Assembly (NCBI RefSeq): GCF_000973725.1
Contig: NZ_CP009621.1
Coordinates: 4,457,001-4,521,000 of the forward strand
Reading direction: 5' to 3'
DNA length: 64,000 bases
DNA from: Pontibacter korlensis
GTDB lineage: Bacteria; Bacteroidota; Bacteroidia; Cytophagales; Hymenobacteraceae
The notes below the pieces were generated by a model. That model saw nothing but the letters and a program-made list of their open reading frames with translations, had not been told where the DNA came from and did no database searches. Below are positions 60,111 to 64,000 of the stretch, piece by piece; within the stretch, counting starts at the first letter, position 1; each line of letters starts with the position of its first letter. A program made the position numbers and the translations under genes.

Positions 60111-61212
60111 ATTTACTGTCAGTTACCCTGACCTGCTGCTGCCCTGCCACAAACCTGTTCAGGAACTGTGGAATTTCCGGCAATGGAAGCACCTTATTTA
60201 TGTACCCGCTATCAATGGCTGATTTAGCCATTCCGAATATGGCCGACGTTTCTTCGTTTTGAGCCACCACAATTCCTCCGCGGCTTCGGATGTAAGAGGC
60301 ACCAGAAGTACCATCTTTACCCATACCTGTCAGGATTACCCCAACTACCTGCTTCACGGCACTCTGTGCCACAGAGCGCATTAACAGGTCAATAGATGGC
60401 TGATCATAAAGAACAGGCTCCTCATCTGTAAATGACACCATGAGGTTTTCCCTACTCCCCATGATGGATTCCACCACCATATTGCAGCCTCCTGGAGCTA
60501 CAATAATTTTACCCGGGCATAACTTTACACCCCTGTGCCCCTCCACCACTTTAAGCGGGGTGAGCGACCGTAACCTCTCGCTGTAGGTTCTTGTAAAGTT
60601 CTGCGGCAGGTGCAATGCTACCAGTACTGATGCATTCAGATCTGGTGACAGCTGCTTTACAATGCTTTCTACTGCCTGCGTTCCGCCTGTTGAGGCACCA
60701 ATCACAATGACTGTATCGGCAGTAGAATTATTTTGCCTTCCAAGCTGCGAGGCCTCTTTCAAAAACACTACCTCTTGCTGCAGCTGCTTGAGCCTTTGCT
60801 GTGTGTCATATAGTTCAGTCTGGCGCACTGCCAATACTTTTCGAAGCACCTCCTGCGCTATACTTCTGTAATTGGTATAGTAGCGGCTATTGCCCGGTTT
60901 AAGTACTACACCATACACTCCAAGTTCAACTGCCTGCTTCAGCATTTCCAAAGTAAGTTGTTCCTGCTGAAGCAACAGTAATACTGGTACTGGTACTTCA
61001 CTAAAAATGCGCTTTAGCACCAACAGATCCTCATTATTAGGAAGATCATAATCGAGCACCACCAGTTCCGCTTTGTCAACTTTTAGTTTCTCAAGCAGCT
61101 CCCCTCCATCGGCAGCAAGATCCGTTACCTGTACACCATCGGCTGAACCAATAATATCCTGCAACACCAGTCTGGAGTAGCTTGAGCCATCCGCAATCAG
61201 CACTCGCAACAT
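60085..61212 (-). CDS. cheB: CheB-like methylesterase with altered receiver
   Basis: CheB removes methyl groups from chemoreceptors. The catalytic triad is complete: Ser174 (VIGASTGGTQ), His201 (ALHLPQNFT) and Asp in TGMGKDGTSG (about 299). The N-terminal receiver keeps Asp54 (VVLDYDLP) and Lys105, but the acid pocket that normally reads VDDS is ADGS (Asp8-Gly9), so magnesium binding and phosphorylation may be weak. The linker is a Gln/Leu-rich helix (about 125-160). No CheR methyltransferase gene is in the window. Confidence 0.9.
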   Translation of the reverse strand: MLRVLIADGSSYSRLVLQDIIGSADGVQVTDLAADGGELLEKLKVDKAELVVLDYDLPNNEDLLVLKRIFSEVPVPVLLLLQQEQLTLEMLKQAVELGVYGVVLKPGNSRYYTNYRSIAQEVLRKVLAVRQTELYDTQQRLKQLQQEVVFLKEASQLGRQNNSTADTVIVIGASTGGTQAVESIVKQLSPDLNASVLVALHLPQNFTRTYSERLRSLTPLKVVEGHRGVKLCPGKIIVAPGGCNMVVESIMGSRENLMVSFTDEEPVLYDQPSIDLLMRSVAQSAVKQVVGVILTGMGKDGTSGASYIRSRGGIVVAQNEETSAIFGMAKSAIDSGYINKVLPLPEIPQFLNRFVAGQQQVRVTDSKYEIERTGI

Positions 61213-61268
61213 ATCCCCTTTCTCCTCTACTCCTAAAAATTGAAGTACTTCCCAGCTACTTTTGCCGA

Positions 61269-61643
61269 TTACTTAGTGGCCTCCTCAGATAGCACCTGAC
61301 TTACCACCTCCAGCACTTTCTCCTCTGAAAACGGCTTAACAATATATGACTTAGCACCATTCTCCATGGCCTCATTCACAATCACTTCCTGGCCTACAGC
61401 GCTCACAATAATGATTTTCTGGTCTGGCTGCTCTGCTCTGATGCCTTTCAAAATCTCAAGTCCTGTATTATCAGGCAGAATAACATCAAGAGTGATCAGG
61501 TCAGGCTTTGTTTCTCTTGCCAGCTCCAGTGCTGTTTGTCCATTTGGCGCTTCGCCTACTATTTCATAGCCCGCATCAGTGAGCATGTTTTTCAGCATTG
61601 TGCGCATGTAGAAGGAGTCATCTACTATCAATATTCTTTTCAT
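61269..61643 (-). CDS. cheY: CheY response regulator
   Basis: A single-domain receiver of 124 residues: acid pocket VDDSFYMR, phospho-Asp in LITLDVILPD, the Ser of IIVSAVG, and Lys in IVKPF. It has no output domain, so it acts by binding a partner, in flagellated bacteria the motor switch. Here, in a gliding phylum without flagella, the target is not known. It lies 26 bases after cheW in the operon. Confidence 0.92.
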   Translation of the reverse strand: MKRILIVDDSFYMRTMLKNMLTDAGYEIVGEAPNGQTALELARETKPDLITLDVILPDNTGLEILKGIRAEQPDQKIIIVSAVGQEVIVNEAMENGAKSYIVKPFSEEKVLEVVSQVLSEEATK

Positions 61644-61669
61644 ACTTGGGTTAAGTATAGTTTCGGTTT

Positions 61670-62281
61670 CTAAATGTTTGGCAACTGGTTGATTTCGTCC
61701 TGAGTCAGGATCTTATGCATATCCAACACAATGATAAGCCTGTTATCTGTTTTGGCGATACCCTCAATAAAGTTTTCGCTAACGCTCACGTCCTGCAGAA
61801 ACGATGGTGTTTTATCAATCTTAGTCAAGGGAAGGTTAAGAGACTGAGGCATTTCCTTCACGTCCACACCTATACTATAATCGTCAGCTTCCACCACAAG
61901 CGTGTAGCTTAATATCTTATTTGTAAGGTTAGGATTTGTTTTGATATTAAATCGCTTCTCCAGGTCAATGATAGCGATAATGTCACCTCGTATGTTTGCG
62001 ACACCCTTTACAAAATCAGGTGTGCGGGGCATACGCGTAATGCCAGGAGTAACTGTTACTTCCTTTACCTGGTCTATCCTGATGGCATACTCTTCAGCAC
62101 CAAGCCTGAACACAATTAGGTGCACCATTTCAGGCGTTACCTGTTCTCTGGCAGCCTCTGTAACAGATTTATCTTTTTGCTTTTCGGCGGTAGCAGTAGG
62201 CTCCGATGAGGAAGCTACTGCCTGGTCTTCAGATGGTGTCGAAGCCGCCTGTTTATTACTTTTCTTCGCTTCTTTTGCCAT
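61670..62281 (-). CDS. cheW: CheW coupling protein with long N-terminal extension
   Basis: CheW joins receptors to CheA. The 203-residue product has the CheW fold from about residue 50 (LIVFRLGAEEYAIRIDQVKEV, RGDIIAIIDLEKRF). Before it comes a low-complexity Ala/Ser/Lys/Glu extension of about 48 residues, absent from standard CheW, perhaps a flexible tether. Its ATG overlaps the stop of the MCP gene by one base (TAATG). Confidence 0.92.
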   Translation of the reverse strand: MAKEAKKSNKQAASTPSEDQAVASSSEPTATAEKQKDKSVTEAAREQVTPEMVHLIVFRLGAEEYAIRIDQVKEVTVTPGITRMPRTPDFVKGVANIRGDIIAIIDLEKRFNIKTNPNLTNKILSYTLVVEADDYSIGVDVKEMPQSLNLPLTKIDKTPSFLQDVSVSENFIEGIAKTDNRLIIVLDMHKILTQDEINQLPNI

Positions 62282-64000
62282 TACCTTGAATTACCTTCTC
62301 CCAGTCTTGTAACTCCGTTTGCTTTGCGTGGTGTGTTGTTTGATGAGATTCTTTTGCTTGCAGCTTTATCTTTGCGCTGACTGGCAGGCATAGAAGCCAT
62401 TAATCCTTTTTTATCATTAAACACCAGGTTTCCGTCTATCAGTTTAAAGGCAGAGATACTTACCTGCAGATCGGCGGCAATGTCATTCAGGTTCTGGGAA
62501 GATGATGTAAGCTCCTGCATCGATCCTGAAAGTTGCTTGGCTGTGCTAGCTACCTGCTGTGTACCAGAGGCTGTCTGCTCAGCAATAGCTACTACTTCCT
62601 CCACGTATTTCACTACGTCTCCAATGGTAGTTTTCTGTACTTCCGTTGCTGTAAGGATGTCCTGTGCTGTACGGAGAGTTTCACCGCTGGAAGCAGCAAT
62701 GTTTTTGAAGGCTCCAGATGCCTCAAAAGTGGCATTCTTTCCTTTCAATACACGGCCCTCCATGGTTGAGATCGCTGTGGCGGCAGAAGCAGTATCTTTC
62801 TTCACGTCCTCAACCAGCGTGGCAATCTCACTTGCAGACTTACGCGAACCTTCGGCCAACTTTCTGATCTCCTCGGCTACAACAGCAAAGCCACGGCCAG
62901 CCTCACCTGCACGAGCCGCTTCGATAGCAGCGTTCAGGGCAAGTAGGTTAGTTTGTGCAGCAATGTCAGTGATAACACCAAGAGATTTGGATATTTCCTG
63001 AGAGCGTGTGCTCAATACTTCAATAGTTTTAGAAGTAAGTGCAGCAGAGCTGGAGATTTCTTCCATGTTTTTCACCACTTCTGCTACTGTTTTCAGACCT
63101 ATCTGAGAACTCTCCTCACCGAGAAGGGCTGATTTGTTCACTACCTCGGCACGATTAGCCGTCTCCTTGGTAGCTTTCATGATCTCCTCAATAAGCTTAA
63201 AGGCCTGGTCCGTTTTGAGGGCTTGGTTTTGAGCACCTTCCGCCATTTGCTGCATGGCAAGGGCCACATCCAAGGTTACCTTATTCATCTCTAACCCTTT
63301 GGCGGCCATTTCTTCAGATGAAGAACCTACAACCAGTGAAGAGTCATTGATTTCACCAAGCAGGGCGTTCAGGTTGTCAACTGCCAGGTTAAGTGCGTTT
63401 GCCATGTCCAGAATATCACCCGCCGTCTGTGCCTCAACTTTCTGTGTTAAGTCACCCTCTGAGATGGCGCGTACCACACGTGACACATCCAGTACTGGTG
63501 TTACGATGGACTCTAGCAGGTCATTCAGCGTATCCACCAGCTCTTTCCAGCTACCACCAACGCCTTGCAGTGTGGCGCGTTCGGTCAGCTTACCTTCTAC
63601 ACCCGCAACTCTTGCCACACGAGATACCTCACCAGCAAGACGGTTCAGGTCAACCACCATGGTGTTGATCGTATCGGCCAGTTCAGCCATTTCTCCTCTC
63701 GCTTCCAGCATCAGCTTCTGCGTCAGGTCACCTTTCGATACCGCTGTTACTACTTTCACAATTCCTCGCACCTGAGTTGTCAGATTGGAGGCCATGGTAT
63801 TCACATTATCTGTCAGGTCTTTCCAGACACCGGCAACATTAGGTACGTTGGCCTGTCCGCCTAGCTTACCTTCCGTACCTACTTCCAATGATACACGCGT
63901 TACCTCACCAGCGAAGATGTTCAGAGAGTCCACCATTCGGTTCATGTTCTCCTTTAGCTCATTCAACTCACCTTTTACATCAACCGACACTTTCTGAGTC
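62281..64000 (-). CDS. Methyl-accepting chemotaxis protein with HAMP array (5' end outside window)
   Basis: The frame is open at the window edge; the GTG at 63990 is inside a HAMP repeat, not a true start. What is visible has about two and a half HAMP units of roughly 92 residues, each with GDLTQK near its start and a di-Asn/Asp helix (LADTINTMVVDLNRLAGEVSRV). Then comes the MCP signalling domain with the hairpin tip DIAAQTNLLALNAAIEAARAGEAGRGFAVVAEEIRKLAE. It ends in a basic tail without a CheR/CheB-docking pentapeptide. No membrane segment is visible, so it may be a soluble receptor like those with long HAMP arrays. First visible gene of the che operon. Confidence 0.88.
   Translation of the reverse strand, partial: TQKVSVDVKGELNELKENMNRMVDSLNIFAGEVTRVSLEVGTEGKLGGQANVPNVAGVWKDLTDNVNTMASNLTTQVRGIVKVVTAVSKGDLTQKLMLEARGEMAELADTINTMVVDLNRLAGEVSRVARVAGVEGKLTERATLQGVGGSWKELVDTLNDLLESIVTPVLDVSRVVRAISEGDLTQKVEAQTAGDILDMANALNLAVDNLNALLGEINDSSLVVGSSSEEMAAKGLEMNKVTLDVALAMQQMAEGAQNQALKTDQAFKLIEEIMKATKETANRAEVVNKSALLGEESSQIGLKTVAEVVKNMEEISSSAALTSKTIEVLSTRSQEISKSLGVITDIAAQTNLLALNAAIEAARAGEAGRGFAVVAEEIRKLAEGSRKSASEIATLVEDVKKDTASAATAISTMEGRVLKGKNATFEASGAFKNIAASSGETLRTAQDILTATEVQKTTIGDVVKYVEEVVAIAEQTASGTQQVASTAKQLSGSMQELTSSSQNLNDIAADLQVSISAFKLIDGNLVFNDKKGLMASMPASQRKDKAASKRISSNNTPRKANGVTRLGEGNSR

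Noticed and set aside
57785..64000. The chemosensory operon as a new type of system
   Set aside because: All parts belong to known Che families; the reduced features are noted as findings, but the layout itself is not novel.

Overview
The window reads as chromosome of a Bacteroidota bacterium of the order Cytophagales, most like Hymenobacteraceae (Pontibacter or a near relative). The signs are a type IX secretion plug-domain protein, a DUF3276/PUR-domain protein, Bacteroidota-style -7 boxes (TAnnTTTG), mostly A-rich rather than Shine-Dalgarno start regions, a DnaQ/GIY-YIG fusion, and HAMP-array chemoreceptors. The genus is inference; no rRNA gene is present to settle it, and I found no tRNA or CRISPR array.

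Layout. 1-1.8 kb: biotin carboxylase (accC). 2-6.4 kb, minus strand: TPR lipoprotein-thrS-infC-rpmI-rplT, where infC appears to start at an AUA codon behind a perfect Shine-Dalgarno. 6.6-12 kb: a secreted TPR protein and the topoisomerase IV pair parE-parC. 12.4-16.3 kb, plus strand: PerM-type permease, DnaQ/GIY-YIG nuclease, class II aldolase. 16.3-22.3 kb, minus strand: a sugar module of PfkB kinase, GH65 phosphorylase, a beta-phosphoglucomutase/trehalose-phosphatase fusion and a second beta-phosphoglucomutase. 22.6-31 kb: Ca2+-type P-ATPase, pgi, a kinase-like lipoprotein, DUF58, RlpA-like and DUF3276 genes. 31.1-35.3 kb: ychF, an IS4-family element lodged in the ychF terminator, a small lipoprotein, and the T9SS plug-domain protein. 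35.4-43.1 kb: NAD(P)-binding protein, OsmC, a sigma-54 two-component pair whose probable binding sites and -24/-12 promoter sit in front of a divergent FtsX/MacB permease, and a pirin. 43.2-50.6 kb: XRE-S24 repressor, S8 subtilase lipoprotein, IS1182-family element, recQ, Cys-rich copper-binding protein. 50.6-53.8 kb: nested insertion sequences, an IS110-family element sitting inside a decayed IS200/IS605 element. 53.8-57.7 kb: small 4-TM protein, speB, a speD-speE fusion, and a lone abortive-infection-like gene. 57.8-64 kb: a chemosensory operon (MCP, cheW, cheY, cheB-like, cheA, cheC), with the MCP running off the window end.

How it fits together. The sugar module is consistent with phosphorolysis of an alpha-glucoside (GH65), conversion of beta-glucose-1-phosphate to glucose-6-phosphate, and entry to glycolysis beside pgi, pfkB and fba, with a trehalose-phosphatase domain linking it to trehalose. 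speB and speDE together cover agmatine to spermidine. The chemosensory operon has no flagellar genes nearby, so it may serve gliding or pilus motility or another output. All insertion sequences lie in 3' gaps between genes, next to terminator hairpins.

I did not find a wholly unknown multi-gene system. The observations most worth following are the AUA-initiated infC, the self-contained sigma-54 circuit at 39.7 kb, the IS inside a terminator loop, the nested IS110/IS605 with candidate bridge and omega RNAs, the GH65/OtsB/beta-PGM cluster, and the isolated AbiC-like gene.
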